Assembly (NCBI RefSeq): GCF_001662485.1
Contig: NZ_JMTM01000017.1
Coordinates: 186,001-250,000 of the forward strand
DNA: 64,000 bases
From: Flavobacterium succinicans
GTDB taxonomy: Bacteria; Bacteroidota; Bacteroidia; Flavobacteriales; Flavobacteriaceae
Direction of reading: 5' to 3'
Of this stretch, positions 47,672-56,198 are shown in pieces. The notes under the pieces were generated by a model. It had not been told where the DNA came from, searched no databases, and was given only the letters and a program-made list of their open reading frames with translations. The position numbers were made by a program, and so were the translations under genes. Positions within the stretch are counted from its first letter, which is position 1; every line of letters begins with the position of its first letter.

Positions 47672-48022
47672 TTATCGGTTTAAATTTTTGAGACTCTCAT
47701 TTAAATGTTTGGTCCTTTCTTTGGTAATTTCCTCTAAACAAGTCAGCCAAATTAAAGGTTTTATACTTCCTCCAGTATAAGGATCAGCCTCAAATTTACA
47801 ATGCGAATCCCTGTATTTTATCCAATCTTTTTGCGCTTGAATGAGCAACGCTTTTTCATTTTTGTCCAAAAGCGAAACCAACTTTTTGTAGGTTTTGTTG
47901 AGTTCTGCATCGGCTTTCTTGTAATCTAGCGAGGCTTTTTCGTTCATCTCTAACTGTGTTTGTGCTGTGGCAGCCGAAACACTGAAAACTAAAAATAATA
48001 GGGATAGGAGTAGTTTTTTCAT
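47672..48022 (-). CDS. DUF1311 / LprI-like secreted protein
   Basis: I place the start at 48022 because MKKLLLSLLFLVFSVSAATAQ is a clean signal peptide. An upstream ATG at 48064 would add 14 residues and overlap the neighbour. The mature part matches DUF1311 (LprI, lysozyme-inhibitor-like): AELNKTYKKLV, KALLIQAQKDWIKYRDSHCKFEA and CLEEITKERTKHL, with two cysteines for a disulfide. It is likely periplasmic. Confidence 0.85.
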   Translation of the reverse strand: MKKLLLSLLFLVFSVSAATAQTQLEMNEKASLDYKKADAELNKTYKKLVSLLDKNEKALLIQAQKDWIKYRDSHCKFEADPYTGGSIKPLIWLTCLEEITKERTKHLNESLKNLNR

Positions 48023-48029
48023 TGGGGAA

Positions 48030-48605
48030 TTAGGCGTAAAGTGTTTGATTTTCAAATGCAGCAATGTTTTCTTTTAAGGCAGTATAATTGGAAAACGTTC
48101 TATAAATACTTAACAATAACAAGACGATTAAGGGTAGTATGAAATAATTCCAATATTCAAAGGCTCCATCAGAAAGCACTTGGATTACACTTCCGATAAT
48201 CAGTAAAATTGCAAGCAGAATGATAGGTAATGCTCTTTTTGTATTGGTGATATTACTAAGAATAGCCTCCAATTTCGAGTTTGTTTCTTCAATTTGGTTA
48301 CTGTTTTTATTTTCGATTCTAATCAAATGTTGCAGCAAAACGGTTTTGTAAATTTCACTTTGTAAATTAATAAAAAATGAAAATGAAACCAGAAACATTG
48401 TTCCGCTTTTGCTCCATTTTGGCAGATGTTCAAGCTCTAAGTATTCATTTATAATTGCCAAGAAAACAAACAAAAAACAAATTCCTGCCAAAACTCCATT
48501 CACAAGTAAGAGCCATTTACTCTTTCTGTACCTCACAAAAGTGTCAGCGTCTGAATCTCCTTTTAAGGGATTAAAATTATTGATGATGTCGATGCGTTCT
48601 AACAT
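48030..48605 (-). CDS. Four-helix membrane protein, hypothetical
   Basis: Not recognised. The 191-residue protein has hydrophobic segments near residues 31-53, 64-82, 122-143 and 148-168, and a charged coiled region of about 85-115 (NQIEETNSKLEAILSNITNT). It is first in the run with the LprI-like and DUF1801 genes. Confidence 0.65.
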   Translation of the reverse strand: MLERIDIINNFNPLKGDSDADTFVRYRKSKWLLLVNGVLAGICFLFVFLAIINEYLELEHLPKWSKSGTMFLVSFSFFINLQSEIYKTVLLQHLIRIENKNSNQIEETNSKLEAILSNITNTKRALPIILLAILLIIGSVIQVLSDGAFEYWNYFILPLIVLLLLSIYRTFSNYTALKENIAAFENQTLYA

Positions 48606-48650
48606 AGTTACATTTTACGATGGTGAATTTTAGGAGCAGTAACAATCGGC

Positions 48651-48740
48651 TTTTTGGCCATCAAAGTCCCGTGATCCGCTATATCTTTGTCTTTTTAAAG
48701 AAAAAAGACAAAGGATGCCGCTCCTCCCGGGGCTAAAGAT
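48651..48740 (+). repeat. Palindromic intergenic element, copy B
   Basis: The element has AGTCCCGTGATCCGCT followed by a hairpin, CTTTGTCTTTTT (48685-48696) and AAAAAGACAAAG (48702-48713), then GGATGCCGCT. It shares the CCGCT, ATCTTTG, CAAAGGATGCCGCT plan with copy C at 50700-50800. It lies in the 386-base gap upstream of the amino-acid permease gene. The rest of that gap shows only AT-rich sequence. Confidence 0.65.
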
Positions 48741-48991
48741 TATCATAGTGCCCTTTTGTAAACATAGTCAAAAATACTGAAAAAAACAGTTGCTTTTCCT
48801 CTCGACGGTCACGTGTTGAGGTAGTTCTTTAAAAAATCAGTATTTGCATTTTCTTTCGTTATACGAGCATAATTTTTCAGTTTCCTTTCTATTGGATGAG
48901 TTGTAAATTATGTTCTTTTCTTTTTTGTAAGAAGTTCAAATTTTAACAAAAAAGTATATCTTTAGCCAACTAAAATCAAAAAAAACAACCC

Positions 48992-50410
48992 ATGCAAGAA
49001 AACAAACCCGAAGATTTTAAACGCGAACTCGGACTTTTAGACGGTACCATGCTCGTAGTAGGTTCCATGATTGGCTCAGGAATATTTATTGTAAGTGCCG
49101 ATATTGCACGACAAGTGGGTTCTGCCGCTTGGCTTACTTTAATTTGGTTAATCTCAGGACTAATTACCATGATTGCTGCGGTAAGTTATGGCGAATTGAG
49201 TGCCATGATGCCCAATGCAGGCGGACAATATGTGTATCTTAAGGAAGCGTATAGCAAATTGATTGCGTTTCTATTCGGATGGAGTTTTTTTGCCGTCATT
49301 CAAACCGGGACTATTGCTGCGGTGGGGGTAGGTTTTTCTAAGTTTGCCGCCTATTTGATTCCATCGTTGAGTGATGAAAACATTTTGCTCGATTTGGGTG
49401 CTTTTCAACTTAACGCGGCTCAAATTGTGTCTATTATTACCATTGTTTTCTTAACCTATCTCAACAGTCGCGGCGTAAAAGACAGCAAAACGTTGCAAAC
49501 CGTGCTAACGATTATCAAAATTTTGTCGCTTTTTGGATTGATTGTTTTTGGATTCATCCTCGCAGCAAAAGCTGAAGTTTGGGACGTGAACTGGACAGAC
49601 GTATGGGAAACCAAATCCTATAATTTAGATACAAAACAATGGACACCAATTGCTGGAACGGCATTATTAGCTGGGATTTCTGCTGCTATGGTGGGGTCGT
49701 TGTTCTCGAGTGATGCTTGGAACGGAGTTACTTTTATTGCAGCCGAATTGAAAAATCCAAAACGCAATGTGGGCTTGAGTTTGTTTCTAGGGACTTTCAT
49801 TGTAACTATTATTTATGTTTTGACCAATTTGATGTATTTGGCAGTTATTCCGTTAGAGGAAATTGCTACAGCCAAATCCGATAGGGTAGCGGTGGTCGCT
49901 TCTCAATATACGTTTGGCGATTACGGGACGGTGATTATTGCAGTAATGATTATGATTTCGACTTTTGCGTGCAACAACGGATTGATTATGGCGGGCTCCC
50001 GAGTGTATTATACAATGGCCAAAGATGGTTTGTTCTTCAAACAAGCCGCACAATTGAATCAAAAAAGCGTACCAGGATGGGCGCTTTGGGCACAGTGTTT
50101 TTGGGCTTCAGCTTTGTGTTTGACGGGTAAGTACGGCGATTTATTGGATTTTGTAATCATCATTGTATTGATTTTTTACATTTTGACCATTTACGGCATT
50201 TTTATTTTACGTAAAAAAATGCCCGATGCCGAGCGTCCATACAAAGCGTTTGGCTATCCATTTTTGCCAGGTTTGTATATCGTAATTGCTTCGGCAATTT
50301 GTATCTCGTTATTGTTTACCAAATTTTCTACTTGTGGTTGGGGCGTACTGATTATGCTTACGGGTATTCCAGTGTATTATGTTACGCAGCGTAAAGTGTT
50401 GAAGGAGTAG
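48992..50410 (+). CDS. APC-superfamily amino-acid permease
   Basis: The 472-residue protein has twelve predicted helices and the APC signature GLLDGTMLVVGSMIGSGIF near the start, a glycine-rich loop of helix 1. It also has MPNAGGQYVYLKEAYSK in helix 2. It belongs to the amino acid/polyamine/organocation family and imports or exchanges an amino acid. It is flanked by two inverted copies of the palindromic element. The substrate is unclear. Confidence 0.9.
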   Translation: MQENKPEDFKRELGLLDGTMLVVGSMIGSGIFIVSADIARQVGSAAWLTLIWLISGLITMIAAVSYGELSAMMPNAGGQYVYLKEAYSKLIAFLFGWSFFAVIQTGTIAAVGVGFSKFAAYLIPSLSDENILLDLGAFQLNAAQIVSIITIVFLTYLNSRGVKDSKTLQTVLTIIKILSLFGLIVFGFILAAKAEVWDVNWTDVWETKSYNLDTKQWTPIAGTALLAGISAAMVGSLFSSDAWNGVTFIAAELKNPKRNVGLSLFLGTFIVTIIYVLTNLMYLAVIPLEEIATAKSDRVAVVASQYTFGDYGTVIIAVMIMISTFACNNGLIMAGSRVYYTMAKDGLFFKQAAQLNQKSVPGWALWAQCFWASALCLTGKYGDLLDFVIIIVLIFYILTIYGIFILRKKMPDAERPYKAFGYPFLPGLYIVIASAICISLLFTKFSTCGWGVLIMLTGIPVYYVTQRKVLKE

Positions 50411-50528
50411 TAATGGACTAGTTCAGGAGATCTAGGAAAAAATGAATCAACATTTTTTTTATTATCGTCGAACAAAGAACAATATTAAAAATGAGCAGTA
50501 CTATCTGTTCTAAAAGTAGATTAAAAAA

Positions 50529-50666
50529 ATGGAAAAAACTATAAATGATTTAAGTATAGGTTTGTTTTTATGGCAATTGTTTGTTTTAGTTTTGCTAATT
50601 ACAATTGTATATTTTGTCGTAAAACTTTATAAGAAAGTAGTAAAGTATCTAGATAATAAAAGCTAA
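50529..50666 (+). CDS. 45-residue single-helix membrane protein
   Basis: MEKTINDLSIGLFLWQLFV is followed by LVLLITIVYFVVKLYKKVVK and a polar end, YLDNKS. One hydrophobic helix (about 12-34) is followed by a lysine-rich cytoplasmic tail. Short proteins of this shape occur often in Flavobacteria and resemble fragments of ATP synthase b. The function is unknown. It follows the permease gene by 118 bases. Confidence 0.5.
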   Translation: MEKTINDLSIGLFLWQLFVLVLLITIVYFVVKLYKKVVKYLDNKS

Positions 50667-50699
50667 TTTTTTTCAATACCTCCAAGAAAGCCATTTCTC

Positions 50700-50800
50700 A
50701 GCTTTTAGCCCTGATCGCAGCGGCATCCTTTGCTTTTTGGGTTAAAAAGCAAAGATAGAGCGGAGAGCAGGACGATGCTCACAAAAGTGCCCATTCTTTC
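50700..50800 (-). repeat. Palindromic intergenic element, copy C (inverted)
   Basis: Read on the minus strand: GGGCACTTTTGTGAGC, then GTCCTGCTCTCCGCT, then the hairpin. On the plus strand the arms are CTTTGCTTTTT (50728-50738) and AAAAAGCAAAG (50744-50754). On the minus strand GGATGCCGCT follows. It is the inverted counterpart of copy B and lies directly upstream of the ald terminator. Confidence 0.65.
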
Positions 50801-50816
50801 CGCTCCAAAAAAGCAT

Positions 50817-50855
50817 AAAAAAATCCGTCTGGTTTTGCAACGAGACGGATTTTGT
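50817..50855 (-). terminator. Terminator candidate after ald
   Basis: AAATCCGTCT (50821-50830) and AGACGGATTT (50843-50852) are perfectly complementary. On the minus strand the stem is followed by TTTTATG, and it lies about 150 bases after the ald stop. Confidence 0.6.
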
Positions 50856-50880
50856 ATGTTATAACAAACACTATTTCAAT

Positions 50881-50967
50881 ATAGTCCAATTGTATTCTTG
50901 TCATATCGAGCGCAGTCGAGATGTGACGAGGGTTCTCGACTGCGCTCGAACTGACAAAATGGACTAT
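50881..50967. repeat. Nested palindrome with a 16-base perfect stem
   Basis: TCGAGCGCAGTCGAGA (50906-50921) and TCTCGACTGCGCTCGA (50934-50949) are perfect complements with a 12-base loop. Outside them TTGTCA pairs with TGACAA, and ATAGTCCA (50881-50888) pairs with TGGACTAT (50960-50967). The GC-rich core contrasts with the surroundings. The core sequence resembles a palindrome dispersed widely in Bacteroidota genomes. Confidence 0.8.
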
Positions 50968-50999
50968 TTTAAATAAGTTATTGGTATTAACTCTAAGAA

Positions 51000-52130
51000 T
51001 TAGCAAACAGCTTCTTCTGCTAGAACGCTTTCTACTTCGTGCAAAGGTAAATCCCAAGCTTCGGCAACGCCACGGTATACAACTTTTCCGTTGGCTACGT
51101 TCAATCCTAATTTTAATTCTTTGTTTTCTTCGCAGGCTTTTCTCCATCCTTTGTTGGCCAATTGTAATGCGTATGGCAAAGTCGCATTGGTCAACGCCAA
51201 AGTTGAAGTGTAAGGCACCGCACCCGGCATATTGGCCACACAATAGTGAACAATATCATCAATGATGAACGTTGGATCTTCGTGAGTGGTTGGTTTACAA
51301 GTTTCGATACAACCTCCTTGGTCAACGGCTACGTCTACTACTACGGTTCCAGGGCTCATTAATTTTAGCATATCGCGAGTGATTAAGTGAGGCGCTTTGG
51401 CTCCAGGAATCAACACACCACCAATTACTAAATCGGCAGTTTTGATCGCTTCGCAAATGTTGTAATGATTTGACATTTGAGTTACTACGTTAGCTGGCAT
51501 TACATCAGACAAATATCTCAAACGTGGTAAGCTTACGTCCATAATGGTTACTCTAGCTCCGAATCCAGCGGCCATTCTAGCTGCTTGTGTTCCTACGATT
51601 CCACCACCTAAAACTACTACGTTTGCTGGAGGAACACCTGGTACACCACCTAAAAGGATTCCTTTTCCTTTCATTGGTTTTTCTAAATATTTAGCTCCTT
51701 CTTGGATAGACATACGTCCCGCTACTTCAGACATTGGCACCAATAAAGGCAAGCTACGATCTGCTTTTTCTACCGTTTCGTAAGCCAAACAAACGGCTCC
51801 GCGCTCTAACATTGCGTGTGTTAATGGCTCAGAAGAAGCAAAGTGGAAATAGGTGAATAATAATTGGTCTTTTTTAATCAAAGGATATTCAGAAGCGATT
51901 GGCTCTTTTACTTTAATGATCATTTCGGCAATGTCATACACTGCTTCGATAGTTGGAAGAATGGATGCTCCTGCATCTATATAAGATTGATCCCCAAAAC
52001 CACTGTTGATTCCAGCATTGGTTTGTACATATACAGTATGCCCTTGTTTTTTGAATTCGGCTACACCAGCAGGTGTAAGAGCTACTCGGTTTTCGTTATT
52101 TTTGATTTCTTTTGGAACACCAATAATCAT
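51000..52130 (-). CDS. ald: Alanine dehydrogenase
   Basis: The 376-residue enzyme catalyses the NAD-linked reversible conversion of alanine to pyruvate and ammonia. It opens MIIGVPKEIKNNENRVALTP, includes YFHFASSEPLTHAMLERG, and carries the nucleotide-binding VVLGGGIVGTQAARMAAGFGARVT. It ends LAEEAVC, slightly extended. The Lrp/AsnC regulator encoded divergently at 52331 probably controls it. It would use the alanine produced by the AspT/AspD cycle, although those genes are 36 kb away. Confidence 0.95.
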   Translation of the reverse strand: MIIGVPKEIKNNENRVALTPAGVAEFKKQGHTVYVQTNAGINSGFGDQSYIDAGASILPTIEAVYDIAEMIIKVKEPIASEYPLIKKDQLLFTYFHFASSEPLTHAMLERGAVCLAYETVEKADRSLPLLVPMSEVAGRMSIQEGAKYLEKPMKGKGILLGGVPGVPPANVVVLGGGIVGTQAARMAAGFGARVTIMDVSLPRLRYLSDVMPANVVTQMSNHYNICEAIKTADLVIGGVLIPGAKAPHLITRDMLKLMSPGTVVVDVAVDQGGCIETCKPTTHEDPTFIIDDIVHYCVANMPGAVPYTSTLALTNATLPYALQLANKGWRKACEENKELKLGLNVANGKVVYRGVAEAWDLPLHEVESVLAEEAVC

Positions 52131-52330
52131 ATGAGAGAGTTTTAAGTTACTACTTGTTTGAAAGGATAAAAGTAATTTAAAAAGAAAAAGTTTTTACATA
52201 GTATCATTAAATAGGTAAAAATTAATTTATTTAAGTAAATTAGCCTAAAATATTTCTTTACGAAATCGTTTTTTTGGATTGAAAAAGAAAAATTATCTAA
52301 AGAATCCCATCTAGAAAAAATACCTTCATT

Positions 52331-52789
52331 ATGAATATAGATGAAACCGACAAAAAAATCTTACGGCTTTTGCAAGCGAACGCGCATTTGACGCTAAAAG
52401 ACATTGCGAATCAAATCAATTTATCCTTGACACCTGTTCATGATCGAGTGAAACGTCTTGAAAAAGAAGGAGTTATAGATAGATATGTCACAGTGCTCAA
52501 TAAGAAAAAGTTAGGCAAGAACTTAACCGTTTTTTGCCAAGTTACTTTGGTAAAACAAACTTTTGATATTTCTGAGGCTTTTAATGAAGCGATTCTGAAT
52601 TTGCCTGAAGTAGTGGAATGTGATTTTGTTTCGGGGAGTTTTGATTATTTGCTAAAAGTGGTTTTGCCTGATATGGAAAGTTACCACCATTTTCATCAAA
52701 AGAAGTTATCGGTCTTGCCCGAGGTTAGTTTGATCAATAGTTTCTTTATTATTTCTGAAGTGAAAAGCACAACGGTGTTACCGATTTAA
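52331..52789 (+). CDS. Lrp/AsnC family regulator
   Basis: The 152-residue protein has an N-terminal helix-turn-helix (TLKDIANQINLSLTPVHDRVKRLEKEG, residues 20-45) and a C-terminal RAM ligand-binding domain (VVECDFVSGSFDYLLKVVLPDMESY). It is divergent from ald with a 200-base shared region. By analogy with other Lrp-type regulators of ald, it probably senses alanine or another amino acid. Confidence 0.9.
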   Translation: MNIDETDKKILRLLQANAHLTLKDIANQINLSLTPVHDRVKRLEKEGVIDRYVTVLNKKKLGKNLTVFCQVTLVKQTFDISEAFNEAILNLPEVVECDFVSGSFDYLLKVVLPDMESYHHFHQKKLSVLPEVSLINSFFIISEVKSTTVLPI

Positions 52790-52792
52790 AAA

Positions 52793-52825
52793 AAACCATC
52801 AAAAGTTGCCTCTTGATGGTTTGTT
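52793..52825 (+). terminator. Terminator after lrp-like gene
   Basis: AAACCATCAA (52793-52802) and TTGATGGTTT (52813-52822) pair perfectly, 4 bases after the stop. Confidence 0.6.
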
Positions 52826-53055
52826 GAATTATAATTAACATTATCCGTTGTTTTTTTTACCACATAGGAGAATCATAGAGTTTTAGTTTTTAAAAGAGTA
52901 CAATAGACGTTTTACTATTCACATAGTTATACTATGTGTAAAATAGTGCTATTTCTATTCATTTTTTTATGTTCTTTACAATCTATTATCTTGTATATGG
53001 TTAAATTTTTTTTACTGTTTGATTTTAATCAACGGATTAGTATGAATACTATCTA

Positions 53056-54504
53056 CTAATAGTAAGTATAGCGTCTTACTTTCGAAATGTATTTGGCCAA
53101 ACGAATAACTTGATGACTGTAGCCGTATTCGTTGTCGTACCAAATGTACAATACTATGTTTTTTCCGTCTTTAGAAACAATAGTAGCGTTGCTATCATAG
53201 ATTGAAGGAGCTGTAGTTCCCACAATATCTGAAGAAACCAATTCGTTGTTCAAAGAATATTTGATTTGCTCTACCAATTCGCCTTCTAAAGCGTATTTTT
53301 TCATAATGTTGTTAATGCCTTCGACAGAAGTTGCTTTGTTCACTTCAAGATTCAAAACCACTAATGAACCATTTGGAACAGGAACACGAATCGCGTTTGA
53401 AGTTAGTTTTCCTTCTAATGACGGTAAGGCTTTGGCAACCGCACTTCCAGCACCTGTTTCGGTAATTACCATATTTAGAGCAGCAGCTCTACCACGACGG
53501 TATTTTTTATGCATGTTGTCGACCAAATTCTGATCGTTGGTGTAAGCGTGGATGGTTTCTAAATGTCCTTTTACAACACCCAAAGTATCTTCGATAGCTT
53601 TCAAAATTGGAGTGATGGCATTAGTTGTACAAGAAGCCGCTGAGAAAATAGATACTTCGTCTGGATTGTATTCGTTTTGGTTTACCCCGTGTACGATGTT
53701 TGGAACGCCTTTTCCTGGAGCAGTAAGCAATACTTTATCGGTTCCTTTTGAAGTTAAGTGACGACTCAAAGCTTCTTGAGTAGTGAATGCTCCAGTATTG
53801 TCGATTACTAAGGCATTGTCAATATTGTAAGCAGTATAATCAATTTCTTCTGGAGTGTTGGCAGTAATCATATGAACGGTAGTCCCGTTGATGATTAATG
53901 CATTGTTGGCTGGATCTGCAATAACAGAACCATTAAAATCGCCATGAATGGAATCGTAACGCAATAAAGAAGCTCTTTTTTCTAAGCTAGAAGCATCGTT
54001 TTTATCTCGAGTTACAATCGCTCTTAAACGCATTTGGTCACCTTTACCTGTTTTAGACATCAACTCACGAGCCAATAAACGTCCAATTCTTCCAAAACCA
54101 TATAATACCACATCTTTTGGTTGAATTTCATCACTTGTTTTGGCTTCTTTTAATTTGTCAATGACAAAATGTCTAGCATCTGGATATTTTTCGTCCAAAA
54201 GACCGTATTCGTAGGTCAGTTTCCCAATATCTAATTTAGAAGGCGGTAAGTCTAAAGAAAGAATTACACTTGCGATTTCTACAGAATCAGAAATCGAAAT
54301 GGGTTTACCCACAAATTCTCCTGCGTACTCATGCAAGTTTAGAATTTCGCTTACATTTCTGTCAATCAAATGGTTTCTGAATAAAACCAATTCGATGGAT
54401 TTGTCATACCACAAATCGCTAATAATTTTGATTAATTCTACTCCCGATCGTCTTCTGTCGGCTTGTAACGTAACTTCTTTTTCGTATAAATGGGTTGTAC
54501 TCAT
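53056..54504 (-). CDS. gap: Glyceraldehyde-3-phosphate dehydrogenase, long Bacteroidota form
   Basis: The 482-residue enzyme has a helical N-terminal extension of about 130 residues. The GAPDH body follows: YGFGRIGR (135-142), the catalytic ASCTTN with Cys292, and HAYTNDQNLVDNMHKKYRRG. The start at 54504 is preferred because an upstream ATG at 54624 would add 40 basic, poorly conserved residues. Its -7 box TACTTTTG (complement of 54551-54558) lies just upstream of that start. The extension is characteristic of the class in this phylum. Direction (glycolysis or gluconeogenesis) is not clear from the sequence. Confidence 0.93.
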   Translation of the reverse strand: MSTTHLYEKEVTLQADRRRSGVELIKIISDLWYDKSIELVLFRNHLIDRNVSEILNLHEYAGEFVGKPISISDSVEIASVILSLDLPPSKLDIGKLTYEYGLLDEKYPDARHFVIDKLKEAKTSDEIQPKDVVLYGFGRIGRLLARELMSKTGKGDQMRLRAIVTRDKNDASSLEKRASLLRYDSIHGDFNGSVIADPANNALIINGTTVHMITANTPEEIDYTAYNIDNALVIDNTGAFTTQEALSRHLTSKGTDKVLLTAPGKGVPNIVHGVNQNEYNPDEVSIFSAASCTTNAITPILKAIEDTLGVVKGHLETIHAYTNDQNLVDNMHKKYRRGRAAALNMVITETGAGSAVAKALPSLEGKLTSNAIRVPVPNGSLVVLNLEVNKATSVEGINNIMKKYALEGELVEQIKYSLNNELVSSDIVGTTAPSIYDSNATIVSKDGKNIVLYIWYDNEYGYSHQVIRLAKYISKVRRYTYY

Positions 54505-54602
54505 GTTGAAATTTTGTAAAAAATAAAGTTGTGTTTTTTTAAATTTTTTGCAAAAGTATCTTATTTCAATCGATTTCGTAAACTGTTTTGTGATTTTTTT
54601 TA

Positions 54603-54640
54603 TAAAAAAAAAGCCATCACGCATTAAAGCATGATGGCTA
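54603..54640 (-). terminator. Terminator after htrA
   Basis: AGCCATCACGC (54612-54622) and GCATGATGGCT (54629-54639), with one mismatch, form a stem. On the minus strand it ends in a T run. It lies 22 bases after the protease stop. Confidence 0.7.
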
Positions 54641-54661
54641 TTAGTTTCTTCTGATGTCTCG

Positions 54662-56062
54662 TTAAATGATTATTCTAAAAATTTCTCCATTTCGGTTAAT
54701 CATTTCAATTCGGATGCTTTGTTGCTCTTCCTTGTTTTTCATGATTTTTGAAACAGTTTCTACATTGGTAGCTTTGACATTGTCAATACTCAAAATGATA
54801 TTGCCTTGTAATTCATCAGCATATTGTAAATAACGTTCATTCGTTATGGCTTTGATTTTTACACCATAGTCAATTTTGAATTTCTTTTTGTCTGCAGCAT
54901 CAATATTTTCTACTTCAATTCCTTTGAATTCTGAACTGAAATAATCATTTTTACTCAAGGTTACTGTTGTTGCTTTGTTTTTACCTTCGCGAATGTAATT
55001 GACTTCTACTTTGTCGTTAGGACGTTTGGTACTAATGTATCCCGACAAGTCTGCAAAAGAAGCTATGTTTTGATTATCAATTTTTACGATGATGTCTCCT
55101 TTTTGTAAACCTGCTTTTTCAGCTCCAGAATTTTTACTTACTTTATTGATGTAAAAACCTTCCGTTTCCTTTATTCCTAAATCTTTAGAAGCAGGACTAT
55201 TCAATTCTCTACCTTCTACTCCAAGAATGCCTCGCTGAACGTTTCCAAATTCCATTAAATCTTCAATGATTTTTCTAGCATTATTAGAAGGTACTGCAAA
55301 AGAATATCCTGTATAACTTCCTGTTGGAGAAGAAATCATCGTATTGATTCCGATTAATTCTCCTCTAGCATTTACCAGCGCGCCACCAGAGTTTCCTGGG
55401 TTTACCGCGGCATCCGTTTGAATAAACGATTGTATGCCTCTTGCATCTAAATTTCTAGCTTTTGCCGAAACAATTCCTGCGGTTACTGTCGAGTTTAAGT
55501 TGTAAGGGTTACCCACAGCCAAAACCCACTCGCCAACTTTTACGTTATCGGAGTTAGCAAAAACAGTATAGGGCAATTTTTCATCGGCATTGATTTTCAA
55601 CAAAGCGATATCCATTTTTGAATCGGTTCCGATTAATTTGGCAGGATAGGTTTTTTTATTGTTCAGTGTGATTTCGATTTCGGAAGCGTCTTTTATTACG
55701 TGATTATTCGTTACGATATAGCCATCTTCAGAGATAATTACTCCCGAACCGGTACCTACTTGTTCTTGTAATTGTCCGCCTCCATAACCGTAAAAGAATT
55801 CCATGATAGGATTACTTACCGTTCTACGCGATACATTTTTTACGTGAACCACTGAATGAACGGCTTTATCAGCTGCTTCGGTAAAATCTACTGCTTCTGC
55901 CGAAAGGCCTACATTTCTTCCGTAATTTTCTGAGGCGACTGTTACAATACCTTTTTTGTCATTTGAAAAATACCCATTGCTCTCAAACAAAAGCTTGTAA
56001 GCACCCAAAGTGGTAGCACCACTTAACAATGACACCAAAAATAAGGATGAAAATTTTTTCAT
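54662..56062 (-). CDS. degP: DegP/HtrA family periplasmic serine protease
   Basis: The 466-residue protein is a heat- and stress-related protease and chaperone. It has an N-terminal membrane or signal segment (FSSLFLVSLLSGATTLGAY), then the trypsin-like domain with His121 (TNNHVI), Asp151 (DIALLK) and Ser225 (GNSGGA). Two PDZ domains follow (about 270-370 and 385-465). It acts in the periplasm on misfolded outer-membrane proteins. It has its own promoter (TAAATTTG with CAA on the other strand, 56095-56122) and terminator. Confidence 0.93.
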   Translation of the reverse strand: MKKFSSLFLVSLLSGATTLGAYKLLFESNGYFSNDKKGIVTVASENYGRNVGLSAEAVDFTEAADKAVHSVVHVKNVSRRTVSNPIMEFFYGYGGGQLQEQVGTGSGVIISEDGYIVTNNHVIKDASEIEITLNNKKTYPAKLIGTDSKMDIALLKINADEKLPYTVFANSDNVKVGEWVLAVGNPYNLNSTVTAGIVSAKARNLDARGIQSFIQTDAAVNPGNSGGALVNARGELIGINTMISSPTGSYTGYSFAVPSNNARKIIEDLMEFGNVQRGILGVEGRELNSPASKDLGIKETEGFYINKVSKNSGAEKAGLQKGDIIVKIDNQNIASFADLSGYISTKRPNDKVEVNYIREGKNKATTVTLSKNDYFSSEFKGIEVENIDAADKKKFKIDYGVKIKAITNERYLQYADELQGNIILSIDNVKATNVETVSKIMKNKEEQQSIRIEMINRNGEIFRIII

Positions 56063-56094
56063 GATACAATTTAGTTTTATTAGTTAATTGGTCA

Positions 56095-56122
56095 CAAATT
56101 TAATAGATAATATAATTTCCAA
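56095..56122 (-). promoter_or_regulatory. Promoter of htrA
   Basis: On the minus strand, TTG (complement of 56120-56122), a 17-base spacer and TAAATTTG (complement of 56095-56102) match the Bacteroidota consensus, about 35 bases upstream of the ATG. Confidence 0.5.
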
Positions 56123-56198
56123 AAAGTAGTTTAACGCACTTTAACAGTGTTTAACTTTTCATTATTAATTGTACTTTTGTGTTCTAAAAGTATGAAAA

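Noticed and set aside
50779..51243. 154-residue frame on the minus strand
   Set aside because: Overlaps the end of ald in another frame and runs through terminator and palindrome DNA; the product is unusually rich in Arg, Ser and Cys.
54505..54624. 40-residue extension of GAPDH
   Set aside because: Contains the predicted promoter on the minus strand and a terminator next to it; basic, low-complexity sequence.
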